From positions 186,001-250,000 of the forward strand of contig JADFDI010000004.1 in assembly GCA_018262985.1 (NCBI GenBank): a stretch of 64,000 nt of DNA, given 5' to 3'. Shown in pieces: positions 25,355-34,267 of the stretch (positions are counted from its first letter, which is position 1; each line of letters begins with the position of its first letter). This DNA comes from Spirochaetota bacterium. Lineage in GTDB: Bacteria; Spirochaetota; Spirochaetia; Treponematales; UBA12059. A model generated the notes under the pieces. That model worked only from the letters and a program-made list of their open reading frames with translations. It made no database searches and was not told where the DNA came from. Made by a program: the position numbers and the translations under genes.

Positions 25355-26013
25355 TCTTCTACACGGACGGCAGGACCGCGCCCCGCCTCGACCGCGCGGG
25401 CGTCGCCGCGCTGGCGGACACGCTCGGCCTCGCCTTCATGGAGCACGACAACTGGATCCGCGTGGTGCCGCGGCCCGAGGCCCGGAGCCGGGCGCTCCGC
25501 GCCCTTTTCGGCTTCATGGGCGCCGCCATCAACCGCTACGGCCACGTGGTCGTAGCGGTCACGGACGGAAGGCCGGTCGGCTACGTCACCTTCATGGAGG
25601 ATCGCGATCGAAGCGGCGTCAACTTCGGCCGGGTCGCGCGCTCGGGGGGGCTCGTCGACGCGCTCCGCTTCCTGGCCGCGCTCCGCCCCCGCGAGCTCCT
25701 GGGCATGCGCGCGCTCGAACGGGCCGTGGCGCGCTTCGAGCGGGGACGCGCGCGCGATCCGGCGGCCTTGCACCTCTACAGCGCGGGCGTCCTCCCGGAG
25801 CTCAAGGGACGGGGCCTCATGAAAGCCGCGTTCCTATACGCGGAAGCGCGCTTCCGGGAACTCGGCTTTACGTCGTACCGCCTCGAGACCACCGACCCCG
25901 CCAACCTGCCCGTCTACGCGGCCTTCGGCCTCGAGCGGGTCGGCGAGGAGCCGCTCGGGGCGTCCGGTCGGCTCGCGTACTTCCTGGAACGGCGCTTCAG
26001 TCCTCCAGGTTGA
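25351..26013 (+). CDS. GNAT-family acetyltransferase
   Basis: A 220-residue protein; the GTG start overlaps the acyltransferase stop. GYVTFMEDRD, LYSAGVLPELKGRGLMKAAF (acetyl-CoA loop region) and TDPANLPVYAAFGLERVGEE are GNAT features, with an unusually long insert between strands 3 and 4. Probably co-translated with the acyltransferase, which suggests a shared lipid or membrane substrate, but that is inference. Its last 17 bases overlap a convergent gene. Confidence 0.78.
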   Translation: MIFYTDGRTAPRLDRAGVAALADTLGLAFMEHDNWIRVVPRPEARSRALRALFGFMGAAINRYGHVVVAVTDGRPVGYVTFMEDRDRSGVNFGRVARSGGLVDALRFLAALRPRELLGMRALERAVARFERGRARDPAALHLYSAGVLPELKGRGLMKAAFLYAEARFRELGFTSYRLETTDPANLPVYAAFGLERVGEEPLGASGRLAYFLERRFSPPG

Positions 26014-26410
26014 ACTGCCAGCCGACACCGAAGCGGTCCGTGACGAAGCCGTAGAGCTTCGACCAGAAGGTGGGACCGAGGGGCATGCCGACCTTGCCGC
26101 CGGGCTGGAGGGCGTCCCACCAGCGGCGGATGTCGGCCTCGTTCTTCCACTGGACTATGAGGCTGATATTGTCGCCCATGGTCAGGGGCATGCCGGGCGG
26201 GGTGTCGGAGAAGAGGAGCTTGCCTCCCGCGAACTCGAGCTCGGCGTGCATGACGAGGTCCTTGCTCTCGGGGCCCAGGGGAAAGCCCGGGTCGGGCGGC
26301 ATGTCGCCGAACGCCATGATCTTCGGCTCGGGGGCCCCGAAGGCCTTGGCGTAGAACGCGAGCGCCTCGCGGCAGTTCCCGGCGAAATTGACGTAAGCCT
26401 GGATGGCCAT
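25997..26410 (-). CDS. PhnB-like VOC protein
   Basis: A 137-residue single-domain protein: AYVNFAGNCREALAFYAKAF at the N-terminus, ISLIVQWKNEADIRRWWDAL, and DRFGVGWQFNLED at the end. This is the PhnB/3-demethylubiquinone-methyltransferase-like branch of the VOC superfamily, mostly of unknown substrate. It shares this family with each half of the two-domain protein at 5.5-6.3 kb. A clear GGAGG precedes the ATG. Confidence 0.85.
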   Translation of the reverse strand: MAIQAYVNFAGNCREALAFYAKAFGAPEPKIMAFGDMPPDPGFPLGPESKDLVMHAELEFAGGKLLFSDTPPGMPLTMGDNISLIVQWKNEADIRRWWDALQPGGKVGMPLGPTFWSKLYGFVTDRFGVGWQFNLED

Positions 26411-26659
26411 GGATCACCTCCGGCGGCGCGGACGCGCCGCACCCGGAAAGGTTCGCGCCGGGCGGCGAAATGGTCAAGCGTTTTTGTCAGGATTGCGGGG
26501 CGGGCGATCCGGTCGCCGAATCAGGGCGAGGCGGCGGAACGACGGAAGGATCGAAGGGCTCGCGGCATCCGGCCGCGCACGGGGCGCCGTCGTCGGGGAC
26601 GAGGCTGGTCGCCCGGGGGACGGAGCCCGATACTTCATATCCGGAAGGAGGTGCCTCCG

Positions 26660-27364
26660 ATGGCCGGAACCGAGAAACCACCGCGGCGCGAGCGCCGGAT
26701 CGTCGCCAAAATCGGCAAGGCGCTCGGCATCCTGGTCCTCCTCGCGTACGAGGACCTCGTCATCCTCATCTGGCCGGGAGGGCCGCTCGCCGATACGCGC
26801 GCCTTCGCCGTCATCCTGGCGGCGGACCTCGCCATCGGCTTCGACGTCTTCGTCCGGCCCTCGCTCGCGACCCGTTCGCAAAAGGACGAATACGCCACCT
26901 GGAAAGTCTACACCTTCTTCGTCGCGAGCCCGCTGCTCCTGGGGCTGCCCTGGATCGAGCGCGACCTGCTGGCGCGGCGCTGGCTGCCGGAGGCGGCGCT
27001 TTCCGCGCTGTGGTGGATCGGGCTCGCGGCGACTCTCGGAGGCGGCGTCCTCCTCGCGTGGGCGCGCCTGACCCTCGGCAGGTTCGGCTCGCCCAAGGTG
27101 CTGGTCCAGGAGGACCACAGGCTCGTCACCTCGGGACCGTACCGGGCGCTCCGGAATCCGATGTACGCGGCGGACCTCCTGCTCTACTGCGGAGTCGCGA
27201 TCGCGCTCGGAGCGGTCGGGAGCGCCGCGTTCGCGGTCGCCGCGCTGCTGCCCATGCTGGTCGGTCGGACGCGCCTCGAGGAGCGGCTGCTCGCGGAGCG
27301 CTTCGGCGACGAGTACCGCGCGTGGGCGGCGCGCACCTGGCGCCTCGTGCCCTTCGTGTGGTAG
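26660..27364 (+). CDS. Isoprenylcysteine carboxyl-methyltransferase-family membrane protein
   Basis: A 234-residue integral membrane protein with five or so helices. The C-terminal half has the family's cofactor-binding block: HRLVTSGPYRALRNPMYAAD, then EERLLAERFGDEYRAWAART. Bacterial homologues methylate small or membrane substrates using SAM, or are phospholipid methyltransferases; the substrate is unknown. Strong Shine-Dalgarno GGAAGGAGGT. The 249 bases upstream hold no other gene that I can support. Confidence 0.82.
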   Translation: MAGTEKPPRRERRIVAKIGKALGILVLLAYEDLVILIWPGGPLADTRAFAVILAADLAIGFDVFVRPSLATRSQKDEYATWKVYTFFVASPLLLGLPWIERDLLARRWLPEAALSALWWIGLAATLGGGVLLAWARLTLGRFGSPKVLVQEDHRLVTSGPYRALRNPMYAADLLLYCGVAIALGAVGSAAFAVAALLPMLVGRTRLEERLLAERFGDEYRAWAARTWRLVPFVW

Positions 27365-27423
27365 CGGGGAAGCGGGGAAAAGGGGGTCTGGGGGAGAAGG
27401 GGCGGCAGCCCCTTCTCTCCCGG

Positions 27424-27765
27424 TCAGTCCCCGAAGAGCATCGAGTAGTACCTGTCGATTTTCGCGCCGAGCTCGGCGATGCCGAAGTTGCGGGCTTCGC
27501 GGACGGTCTCGCGGCCTTCGAAGAAGACGAGGACCGCGGGCACGGCGAAGACCGAGAGCTGGCCCGCGGCCTCGGGCACGGCGGCGGCGTCGAGGTAGCG
27601 GACGGCCATGCGCGGGAAGTGCTCGCGCGCGAGGGCGAGGACCTTGGGCTTCATCGAGGCGCAGACGCCGCAGGTCGGGGTCGAGACGTAGACGAGCAGG
27701 GCCTTCTCGGAGCGGACGAGTTCCTGGAGCTCGGCCCAGGAGTCCACGGCTTTCATGCTTTCCAT
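27424..27765 (-). CDS. Thioredoxin-like protein
   Basis: A 113-residue thioredoxin fold: LLVYVSTPTCGVCASMKPKV with the active site CGVC (residues 32-35), a cis-Pro in FAVPAVLVFFEG and the usual C-terminal helix. The CGVC centre differs from CGPC, so its redox potential is probably different. TAAAAT ends seven bases before the ATG with no Shine-Dalgarno sequence, suggesting a leaderless mRNA; a second ATG at 27756 with GGAAA upstream is the alternative start. Confidence 0.8.
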   Translation of the reverse strand: MESMKAVDSWAELQELVRSEKALLVYVSTPTCGVCASMKPKVLALAREHFPRMAVRYLDAAAVPEAAGQLSVFAVPAVLVFFEGRETVREARNFGIAELGAKIDRYYSMLFGD

Positions 27766-27942
27766 ATATTCGATTTTACCGGAAACGGGCCGGGCTGTCG
27801 CGGGGCTCGCGGGGACAGACCCCGCGCCTTTGGGGACAGAGCTCCGTCGCGAGTCTCGCGTTGACCGCCGCGAAAGACCCGGTCTATCATCGCGCGCGGG
27901 GCGGGGACGGACCCGCCGCGCAATCCAGACGCCGGAGCCCCG

Positions 27943-28917
27943 ATGCCCTCTTCGCCGACAGACCGCACCCGGAACCGCGCCGTCGCCGGGCTCGCGGGGC
28001 TCGCCCTCTGCGCCCTCGCGTCGACGCCCGCGCCGCCCGAGTCTGCCGCCCTCGCGGCGCTCGGCCGGTTGCTGCGCGGAAGCGCCGGCATGGGAGCCGC
28101 GTCCGCGGGGCGCTACGCGTTGTCGGCGGTGGAGCTGGTTCTCGTCCTCGTCGGCGTTGTCGGCATCGTCTCGCTGATAGCCTGGCGGGCCGCGCTGAGG
28201 GCGCGCATGAAGGACGGCGCTCCTCCGGCCCGGGAGAAGCCGAAGGAGAAGGGCGGCGCCTTCGCCCTCGCGGCCATCGTCATCTTCCTCGTTGCGTCGT
28301 TCTACGCGCTGTTCCGCGCCGTGCCCGTCCTCGACGAAGGCTTCGAGCGCTCGGGCGCCGGCGGCGGCGCGGGGCGGAACGGGACGCCGGTCTCCCAGGC
28401 GGCGTCGAGCTGGGACGGGATCGAAGGAGAGTACGACGACGATGACGGCGGGAAGCGCGACCCCGCCTCGCTCGTCGCCGTTTTCCTCGCGCTGGCCGCG
28501 GTCGTCGCCCTGCTCTCGCGCGCGCGCAAGGACGCGGAGGCTCCGCCCTCGGCGGAACCCGGCGACGATGCCCCGGTCGAGGCGGGGCGGCTCGCGGAAA
28601 TCGCGGGAACGCTCGCGCGGGGCGGCTCGGCGCGCGAGTCCATCATCGCCTGCTACGGGTCGATGTGCGCGCTCTATGGCGAGGCCGCGCGCGGAGAGCG
28701 CGGCGGCCGGGCGCTGACCGCGCGAGAGTTCGCGGCCCTGCTCGGCCGGAAAGGAGTTTCGCGCCCCGAAGTCGCGGCCTTGACGGCGGTTTTCGAGAAG
28801 GCGCGCTACTCCGGAGAACCCTGCGGCGAAGCCGAGCGAGGCGCGGCCCTCGCGGCGCTCGACGCGATAGAGCGCGGGACGCGCGCCGGAACGCCCGTGG
28901 AGCGACGCGATGCCTGA
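27943..28917 (+). CDS. DUF4129 membrane protein of the MoxR/DUF58 operon
   Basis: A 324-residue protein with a hydrophobic N-terminus and membrane segments at about residues 60-85, 106-126 and 180-198. The C-terminal cytoplasmic domain matches DUF4129: ESIIACYGSMCALYGEA, RALTAREFAALLGRKG and VFEKARYSGEPC. In many bacteria DUF4129 sits with a MoxR ATPase, a DUF58 protein and a transglutaminase. TTGACC and TATCAT (27861-27890) form a likely promoter for the whole operon. Confidence 0.78.
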   Translation: MPSSPTDRTRNRAVAGLAGLALCALASTPAPPESAALAALGRLLRGSAGMGAASAGRYALSAVELVLVLVGVVGIVSLIAWRAALRARMKDGAPPAREKPKEKGGAFALAAIVIFLVASFYALFRAVPVLDEGFERSGAGGGAGRNGTPVSQAASSWDGIEGEYDDDDGGKRDPASLVAVFLALAAVVALLSRARKDAEAPPSAEPGDDAPVEAGRLAEIAGTLARGGSARESIIACYGSMCALYGEAARGERGGRALTAREFAALLGRKGVSRPEVAALTAVFEKARYSGEPCGEAERGAALAALDAIERGTRAGTPVERRDA

Positions 28918-29431
28918 GCACTCCGTCGGCTTACTGGTTCCGGCGCTCGCGCGATGGGGACTGGGCATGGCGATGTTCGCGCTGGCCCTCGGCGCGCTCG
29001 GCTCGGGCCTCGCCGGGAGGCGCGCCCGGCCCCGAGCGAAACCCGGAGCGACGGCGCCCGCGGTCCCTGCCCGCGAGTCCGTCTCCGCCCTGGCCGCGCT
29101 CGTACGGGAAGCCCGCCGGAGCGGCTACTACCGCGACAAGTTGGTCGCGCGCTGCCGCAAGCTCGCGGCCGGGGCCGTCACCCTGGCCACCGGCAGGCGC
29201 CTCGAACCGAACCTCAACGCCCTCGTCGCCGACGGCTCGCTCGACGACGCGGAGCTCATCGCATTCCTGGCCGAGGAGCACCTCGTCTCCGCCCCCCGCG
29301 GCGCTCCGGCGCGACGGACGGACGAAAGCTTCGCGCTCCGCCTCGAGTCCGCGCTCGCCGCGCTCGAAGTCCTTCCGGAAGCACGGATGCGCCTCCCCGA
29401 CGGAGACGCGAAAGGTGGAAAGATTCCATGA
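28910..29431 (+). CDS. Membrane-anchored protein of the MoxR operon, unrecognised
   Basis: A 173-residue protein with one N-terminal transmembrane helix (about residues 9-34), a basic stretch, and a cytoplasmic helical region with LAALVREARRSGYYRDKLVA. It overlaps the gene before by eight bases and the MoxR gene after by ATGA, so it is part of the same translation unit. I recognise no domain; its place suggests a partner for the MoxR/DUF58 complex. Confidence 0.75.
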   Translation: MPEHSVGLLVPALARWGLGMAMFALALGALGSGLAGRRARPRAKPGATAPAVPARESVSALAALVREARRSGYYRDKLVARCRKLAAGAVTLATGRRLEPNLNALVADGSLDDAELIAFLAEEHLVSAPRGAPARRTDESFALRLESALAALEVLPEARMRLPDGDAKGGKIP

Positions 29432-30429
29432 ACAAGGAAGAAACGACGCCCGGCCGCGCCCCGTCGGCGTCCCCGGGCCCCGCGGACGCGGCGAAAACCT
29501 GCGCGCTGCTCCTCGACGAGGTGTCGAGGGCCGTGGTCGGCAAGCAGGACTTCCTCGAGCGGCTGCTCGCAGCCGCCATAGCCGGCGGCCACGTGCTCGT
29601 CGAGGACAACCCGGGACTGGCCAAGACCCTCGCGGCCCGCAGCTTCGCGCGTTCGTTCTCGAGCTCGTTCAAGCGCATCCAGTTCACGCCCGACCTGCTC
29701 CCGGCGGACATCACCGGCGCCTTCGTGCTCGACCGCGCGACGGGCGGCCTCAAGCTGGTGGAAGGACCGATCTTCGCCAACTTCGTGCTGGCCGACGAGA
29801 TCAACCGCGCGCCGCCGAAAACCCAGTCCGCCCTGCTCGAGGCCATGGAGGAACGGCAAGCCACCCTCGAGGGACAGACCTTGGCCCTGCCCGCGCCCTT
29901 CATGGTCATCGCGACGCAGAACCCCATCGAGTACGAGGGCACCTTCCCCCTGCCCGAAGCCCAGCTCGACCGCTTCCTGCTCAAGCTGTCGATCGGCTAC
30001 CCGACGCGCGACGAGGAAATCGAGCTGGTCGCGCGACGGGCGGCGCGGACCACCGAGGACCCCGACATCCGGCCCGTCTGCGACGCATCCGACCTGCTCG
30101 CCCTCCGCGAGGCCGCGGGACGCGTGCACGTCGACCGCGACGTGATGGCCTACGCGGTGGACCTGGCCCGCGCGACGCGGGAGTCGCGGCGCGCCGCCGT
30201 CGGCGCGAGCCCGCGCGCGTCCCTGGCCCTGCTCAAGCTGTCGCGCGCGCGCGCCCTCATGGAAGGCCGCTCCTTCGTCCTGCCGGACGACGTGAAGTGG
30301 TGCGCCTTCGAGGCCCTCGTCCACCGCGTCGTGCTCAAGCCCGAGGTTTGGGCGAACGAGACCCGGGTCGGCGAGGTGGTCGAGGACGCGCTGGCCTCGG
30401 TGCCGGTGCCGAAGGTCGAGTCGCGGTGA
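29428..30429 (+). CDS. MoxR-family AAA+ ATPase
   Basis: A 333-residue AAA+ protein: VVGKQDFLERLLAAAIAGGH, Walker A in VEDNPGLAKT, RIQFTPDLLPADITG, Walker B in FVLADEINRAPPKTQSAL, sensor VIATQNPIEYEGTFPLPEAQ and the arginine finger LDRFLLK. MoxR ATPases act as chaperones that activate or insert cofactors into partner proteins, often von Willebrand or DUF58 proteins such as the next gene product. Its start and end both overlap neighbours. Confidence 0.93.
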   Translation: MNKEETTPGRAPSASPGPADAAKTCALLLDEVSRAVVGKQDFLERLLAAAIAGGHVLVEDNPGLAKTLAARSFARSFSSSFKRIQFTPDLLPADITGAFVLDRATGGLKLVEGPIFANFVLADEINRAPPKTQSALLEAMEERQATLEGQTLALPAPFMVIATQNPIEYEGTFPLPEAQLDRFLLKLSIGYPTRDEEIELVARRAARTTEDPDIRPVCDASDLLALREAAGRVHVDRDVMAYAVDLARATRESRRAAVGASPRASLALLKLSRARALMEGRSFVLPDDVKWCAFEALVHRVVLKPEVWANETRVGEVVEDALASVPVPKVESR

Positions 30430-31679
30430 GCCTTCCGCGCGCCGCGGCGCTTTCGCTCGCGCTCGCGCTGGCGGCTCTCGGCGCCCTGGGCGGCGAAGGC
30501 GCCTGGTTCGCGGCGGCCCTGCCCCTGGCGGCCTGGGCGCTCGCGGGCGAATTCGTCGCGCCGCCCCGGATCTCGCTCGAGGCGGATCGGGCCTTGTCGG
30601 AAACGTTCGTGGAATCGGGTGCGCCGTTCGAGGTCACGGTGACGGTGCGGAACCGGGGAGCGCGCCTCGAGTCGCTCCGCGTCTCAGACGACTTGCCGCC
30701 CGGAGCGACGCTCGTCGCGGGCTCGACGGAATGGCGCGGCAGCCTCGCGTCGGGAGCCGAAGCGGAAATCCGCTACGTCGCGACCCTGCCCCGCGGTTTC
30801 TGGCGCTTCGGGGAAGTCCGGGCCGCGGCGCTCGATCCGTTCTTCGACCTGAGATCCGAAGCCGCCGTACCCTGCCCGCAAGCCCTCGTGGTGCCGCCGA
30901 AACCCCTCGCCCCGCCCAAGGCGGCGTTCGGCGCCGGCGCGGTGCGTCCCTTCGCGGGGCGAACCCGATCGTCCCGGACCGGTTCGGGCATCGATTTTTC
31001 CGCGACGCGCGACTACTCCCCCGGCGACCCGCTCCGCAGCCTCAACCGCAAGGCCGAGATGCGCTGGGGACGGATCATCGTCAACCTCCGCGAAGAAGGC
31101 CGGGCCATCGACGCGGGGGTCATCCTCGATTCCAGGGCGTCCGCCTACGACGACGCGGGACTCTTCGAGTCCTGCGCGGCCGCCGCCCTGAGCCTGGCCG
31201 AGCTCCTGCTCGACCAAGGCTGCCGCGTGGCCTTCATGAGCTCGGGCGCGGGCATCGACTGGGTGCCGCCCGGCATGGGCCGGACCCAGCGCCTCCGCGT
31301 CCGCCGGGCCGCCGCGGGCGCCAGGCTCGGTAACCACGCCACCTTCGAGCGCTTCGAAGCCCTGCCGACCCGCATCTTCCCGCCGCGCTCCCTCGTCGTC
31401 GTCGCCAGCCCCCTGCTCGAACGGGACGTAGCCCCCCTCCGCGGCTTCGCGGCGCTCGGCTATTCGGTCGTCGCGCTCAGGCCCGATCCGCTCGGCGCCG
31501 CGCGCGTGGCGCGGGCCGGCCGAAGCGACGACGAGGCGACTTGCCTCGCGCTGCGCCTCGCGACCGTGGAAAACCGCTTCCTGCTCTCGCGCCTGCTCGG
31601 CTCGGGCGTGTCCGTGCTCGACTGGGATCCCGGCCTCCCCTTCGCGTCCGCCCGCCTGCTCGGGGAGACCGCTTCATGA
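30426..31679 (+). CDS. DUF58 membrane protein
   Basis: A 417-residue protein. Two hydrophobic helices at the N-terminus, a CARDB-like beta domain (about 55-160; VTVTVRNRGARLESLRVSD), then the DUF58 signature DFSATRDYSPGDPLRSLNRK (about 192-211). A VWA-like region follows with VILDSRASAYDD. It is the usual partner of MoxR, perhaps for cell-envelope maintenance. GTG start overlaps the moxR stop. Confidence 0.85.
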   Translation: MSLPRAAALSLALALAALGALGGEGAWFAAALPLAAWALAGEFVAPPRISLEADRALSETFVESGAPFEVTVTVRNRGARLESLRVSDDLPPGATLVAGSTEWRGSLASGAEAEIRYVATLPRGFWRFGEVRAAALDPFFDLRSEAAVPCPQALVVPPKPLAPPKAAFGAGAVRPFAGRTRSSRTGSGIDFSATRDYSPGDPLRSLNRKAEMRWGRIIVNLREEGRAIDAGVILDSRASAYDDAGLFESCAAAALSLAELLLDQGCRVAFMSSGAGIDWVPPGMGRTQRLRVRRAAAGARLGNHATFERFEALPTRIFPPRSLVVVASPLLERDVAPLRGFAALGYSVVALRPDPLGAARVARAGRSDDEATCLALRLATVENRFLLSRLLGSGVSVLDWDPGLPFASARLLGETAS

Positions 31680-31993
31680 GCCTTTCGCCGCCGCTGGTCG
31701 GCCTGCTCTCGGTCCTACCCCTCGCCGCCTTCCTGGGCTTCCGCTTCGCGCGCCTCCGGCCCTCGCTCGACGCTGCGGGAAAGCGCCGTTTCGTCCGGCT
31801 TTCCGCCGGATTCCTCGCGGCGGCCCTGTCCCTCGTCGCGCTGCTGGCCCTGCTCGCGGGATCCCTTCCCCTCGCCCTGCCCTTCCAGTTGCTCCTGGTC
31901 GCCGCGAGCGCCCGCCTCCTGGCGCCGAAAGCATCCTCCGCCGGCCGCGGAGCCGACGAAGGCGGCATGGAGAACGACGCCTCCGCGCGCTAA
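31676..31993 (+). CDS. Small membrane protein closing the MoxR operon
   Basis: A 105-residue protein with two hydrophobic helices (about 5-25 and 43-80) and a polar, Gly/Ala-rich tail. Its ATG overlaps the DUF58 stop codon. No family recognised. In other organisms this position is often held by a VWA or transglutaminase protein, which this is not. Confidence 0.65.
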   Translation: MSLSPPLVGLLSVLPLAAFLGFRFARLRPSLDAAGKRRFVRLSAGFLAAALSLVALLALLAGSLPLALPFQLLLVAASARLLAPKASSAGRGADEGGMENDASAR

Positions 31994-32038
31994 CATGGAA
32001 GGACGCGCCGTCGTCCGGACGGGGCGCGGAGGTTCCCC

Positions 32039-33097
32039 ATGCCCGGCGACGACATCGACGACCTGATCCGCCTTTCCTGGTTCACCGCTATCGCCAAGGA
32101 CATAGTCTCGGAAACGACCGTGCGCGGCGTGCTCGAGCGCATCATGGCGCGGATCGGCGAATGCTTCGCGCCGCTCAATTGGTCGGTCCTGCTGCTCGAC
32201 CGGAAGCGCGACGAGCTCGTGTTCCGCGTGGCCGTGGGCAAGGCGGGCGAGCGGCTCCGGGGCAAGCGGATACCGGCCACCGAGGGCGTGGCCGGCTGGG
32301 TCGTGGCGAACGGCCAGGCGCTCGTCGTCGAGGACGCCAGGACCGATCCGCGCTTCTCGTCCCGGGTCGACGCTTTTTCCGGCTTCGTCACCGAATCGAT
32401 CATCGCGGTGCCGCTCCGCACCGACGAACGGGTGTTCGGCGTCATCGAGCTCATCAACAAGCTCGACGGCACCCGCTTCTCGGCGCTCGAGATGCGAACC
32501 CTTGCCACCATCGCCGACTTCGCGGCCATAGCCATCCAGCGGGCCGTGTTCCTGGACCAGCTCCGCCGCGAGGCCATGACCGATCCGCTCACGGGCCTGC
32601 TCAACCGCCGCGGCCTCGAGCGCACGCTCGAACGCGAGCGCCGCCGCGTGGCGCGCTACGGCGGCGAGCTGGCCTTCATCATCGCGGACGTCGACGGCTT
32701 CAAGCTCATCAACGATTCGCGCGGACACGCCGCCGGCGACGAGGTGCTCAAGCGGGTGGCCGCGACGCTTCGCGCCACGAGCCGCTCCTGCGACGCGGTC
32801 GCGCGCTTCGGCGGGGACGAATTCCTCGTCCTTTTGCCGGGCACCGGCTCCGAGGCGGCGGAGGCCGCCCGCGACCGCATCGCCTCCGCCCTCGAGAAGG
32901 CCGCCGTCACCTGCGCGGGCGGACACTTCACGGTAAGCCTGGGCGTGCACGCCGGAGAGGCGGCCGACGCCGCGGGCATCCTGCACCGCTCGGACATAGA
33001 CCTCTACCGCCGCAAGGAGGATCGCGCCTCTCCGAGCTTCGGCGAGACAGTGCTCGAGGCCATGGACGAGGAGGACGTACAGGAAGCCACCCGCTGA
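32039..33097 (+). CDS. GAF-GGDEF diguanylate cyclase
   Basis: A 352-residue soluble protein. A GAF domain (about 15-175; VLERIMARIGECFAPLNWSV, EGVAGWVVANGQALVVEDA) is followed by a GGDEF domain (about 185-335): TDPLTGLLNRRG, DVDGFKLINDSRGH and the active site RFGGDEFLVLL. The intact GGDEF predicts c-di-GMP synthesis under control of a small ligand bound by the GAF domain. No obvious RxxD inhibitory site was seen. GGAGG precedes the ATG. The target of c-di-GMP is not in the window. Confidence 0.9.
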   Translation: MPGDDIDDLIRLSWFTAIAKDIVSETTVRGVLERIMARIGECFAPLNWSVLLLDRKRDELVFRVAVGKAGERLRGKRIPATEGVAGWVVANGQALVVEDARTDPRFSSRVDAFSGFVTESIIAVPLRTDERVFGVIELINKLDGTRFSALEMRTLATIADFAAIAIQRAVFLDQLRREAMTDPLTGLLNRRGLERTLERERRRVARYGGELAFIIADVDGFKLINDSRGHAAGDEVLKRVAATLRATSRSCDAVARFGGDEFLVLLPGTGSEAAEAARDRIASALEKAAVTCAGGHFTVSLGVHAGEAADAAGILHRSDIDLYRRKEDRASPSFGETVLEAMDEEDVQEATR

Positions 33098-33157
33098 GGG
33101 TTCCGGGGCTCGTTCGTCGGCCTTGACATCTATAGACGTTTGTCGTATTTGTTTGTC

Positions 33158-33922
33158 ATGGAACCAACCAGTGCCACGAAAGTCGCTTTAGAATGCATCG
33201 GCGACCTCTGCCGCGGCTGGTCCCGGGACGCCGGGGCCGGCGTGCTGCGTTGCCTGCATTGCACGGCGTCCTTCAACGAGGGCCTTGTCCACCCGGTTTC
33301 AGGCGGCCTGGGGACCGCGGAACGGGCGGTCGGAGAACATGTCGAGGCCACGCACGGCGGCCCCTTAAAAGCCCTGCTCGACCTGGGGCGCGAACGCACG
33401 GGGCTGACCGAAGTCCAGGAAACCCTGATCCGCGGCCTGGCCGCGGGAAAGGGCGACCGCGCCATCGCGGAGGAGCTCGGCGGCCGCACGGAATCCACCG
33501 TGCGCAACCACCGCTTCCAGCTGCGCAGGCGCGAAGGCGAGGCCCGGGTACTCGTCGCGCTCATGGCCCTCGTGTCGGAGCGCGAGGCTCCCGCCAGGCG
33601 CTTCGTCGAGTACCCCGCGGACCTTCCCACCCCCGACGAACGCGCCCAGGTGACGGAGGAGGAAGCCGCCGCCATCGAGGCCAAGTACTTCCACCCGGAC
33701 GCGCGGCCGCAGATCAGGCAGTGGCCGAAGAAGCAGAAGGAAAAGCTCGTGCTGCTTCGCCGCGTGGCCGAGCGCTTCGAACGCGACCGGCCCTACACCG
33801 AGCCCGAGGTGAACGCCCTGCTCGGCCCCGCCTTCGAGGACCACGTGACCATCAGGCGCTACCTGATCGAGTACCGCTTCCTCGAGCGCGAGCCCGACGG
33901 CAGCGAATACCGCCGGCGTTGA
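33158..33922 (+). CDS. DUF2087 regulator with LuxR-type helix-turn-helix
   Basis: A 254-residue protein in three parts: an N-terminal region with a CxxC (LRCLHCTASF) that resembles a zinc finger, a LuxR/sigma-4-like HTH (VQETLIRGLAAGKGDRAIAE then STVRNHRFQLRR, about 88-125), and a C-terminal DUF2087 domain (QKEKLVLLRRVAERFERDRP, EVNALLGPAFEDHVTIRRYL, about 195-254). Probably a transcription regulator. TTGACA and TATTTG, 17 bases apart, end six bases before ATG 33158, predicting a leaderless mRNA. Confidence 0.8.
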   Translation: MEPTSATKVALECIGDLCRGWSRDAGAGVLRCLHCTASFNEGLVHPVSGGLGTAERAVGEHVEATHGGPLKALLDLGRERTGLTEVQETLIRGLAAGKGDRAIAEELGGRTESTVRNHRFQLRRREGEARVLVALMALVSEREAPARRFVEYPADLPTPDERAQVTEEEAAAIEAKYFHPDARPQIRQWPKKQKEKLVLLRRVAERFERDRPYTEPEVNALLGPAFEDHVTIRRYLIEYRFLEREPDGSEYRRR

Positions 33923-33968
33923 GCGCTTCGCGCTGAACCTGGCCAACCGCGCGCTCCGCGGCGAGAAC

Positions 33969-34205
33969 GTGCACGCCACCGCGGACTGGAAGGCCAGCTG
34001 GAAAGTCCGCGCCGTGGACGAGCTGGCGTGGAAGGAACTGCTCGAGGGCCTGCGCGCCGAGCACGCGGCCCTCAAGGACGCCGTCTCGCGAGGGCTCTGC
34101 TGGAGCGACCCGATGAACCTGACCGGCATCTTCGGCCAGCTGGCCCACGGCGCCTGGCACCTCGGCGCGCTCAGGCAGGCGTTGGGGCTCGTGAAGGTGG
34201 ACTGA
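33969..34205 (+). CDS. Short conserved-looking protein after the DUF2087 gene
   Basis: A 78-residue frame from GTG 33969 with good codon bias, LAWKELLEGLRAEHAALKDA and FGQLAHGAWHLGALRQAL, the latter like a DinB/DUF-type helical bundle. The open frame extends upstream to a TGA at 33864 without any ATG, GTG or TTG before 33969, although the sequence (ERFALNLANRALRGENVHAT) looks coding. The start may be CTG or the gene may be a 3' fragment. It ends at a clear terminator. Confidence 0.5.
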   Translation: MHATADWKASWKVRAVDELAWKELLEGLRAEHAALKDAVSRGLCWSDPMNLTGIFGQLAHGAWHLGALRQALGLVKVD

Positions 34206-34220
34206 AGGCGCGAGAAGGCG

Positions 34221-34246
34221 GAAGGGGCGGCCGGAGCCGCCCCTTC
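34221..34246 (+). terminator. Intrinsic terminator
   Basis: An 11-bp perfect stem GAAGGGGCGGC/GCCGCCCCTTC with loop CGGA, followed by an AT-rich stretch (ATTCATTTAT). It lies between the short DUF2087-linked gene and the convergent lipoprotein gene and may serve both. Confidence 0.8.
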
Positions 34247-34267
34247 GCCATTCATTTATCTCGGTCG

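Noticed and set aside
28665-31679. A 1004-codon open frame on the plus strand
   Set aside because: It is the out-of-frame shadow of the MoxR and DUF58 genes in GC-rich DNA; only its 3' part, from GTG 30426, is the real DUF58 gene.
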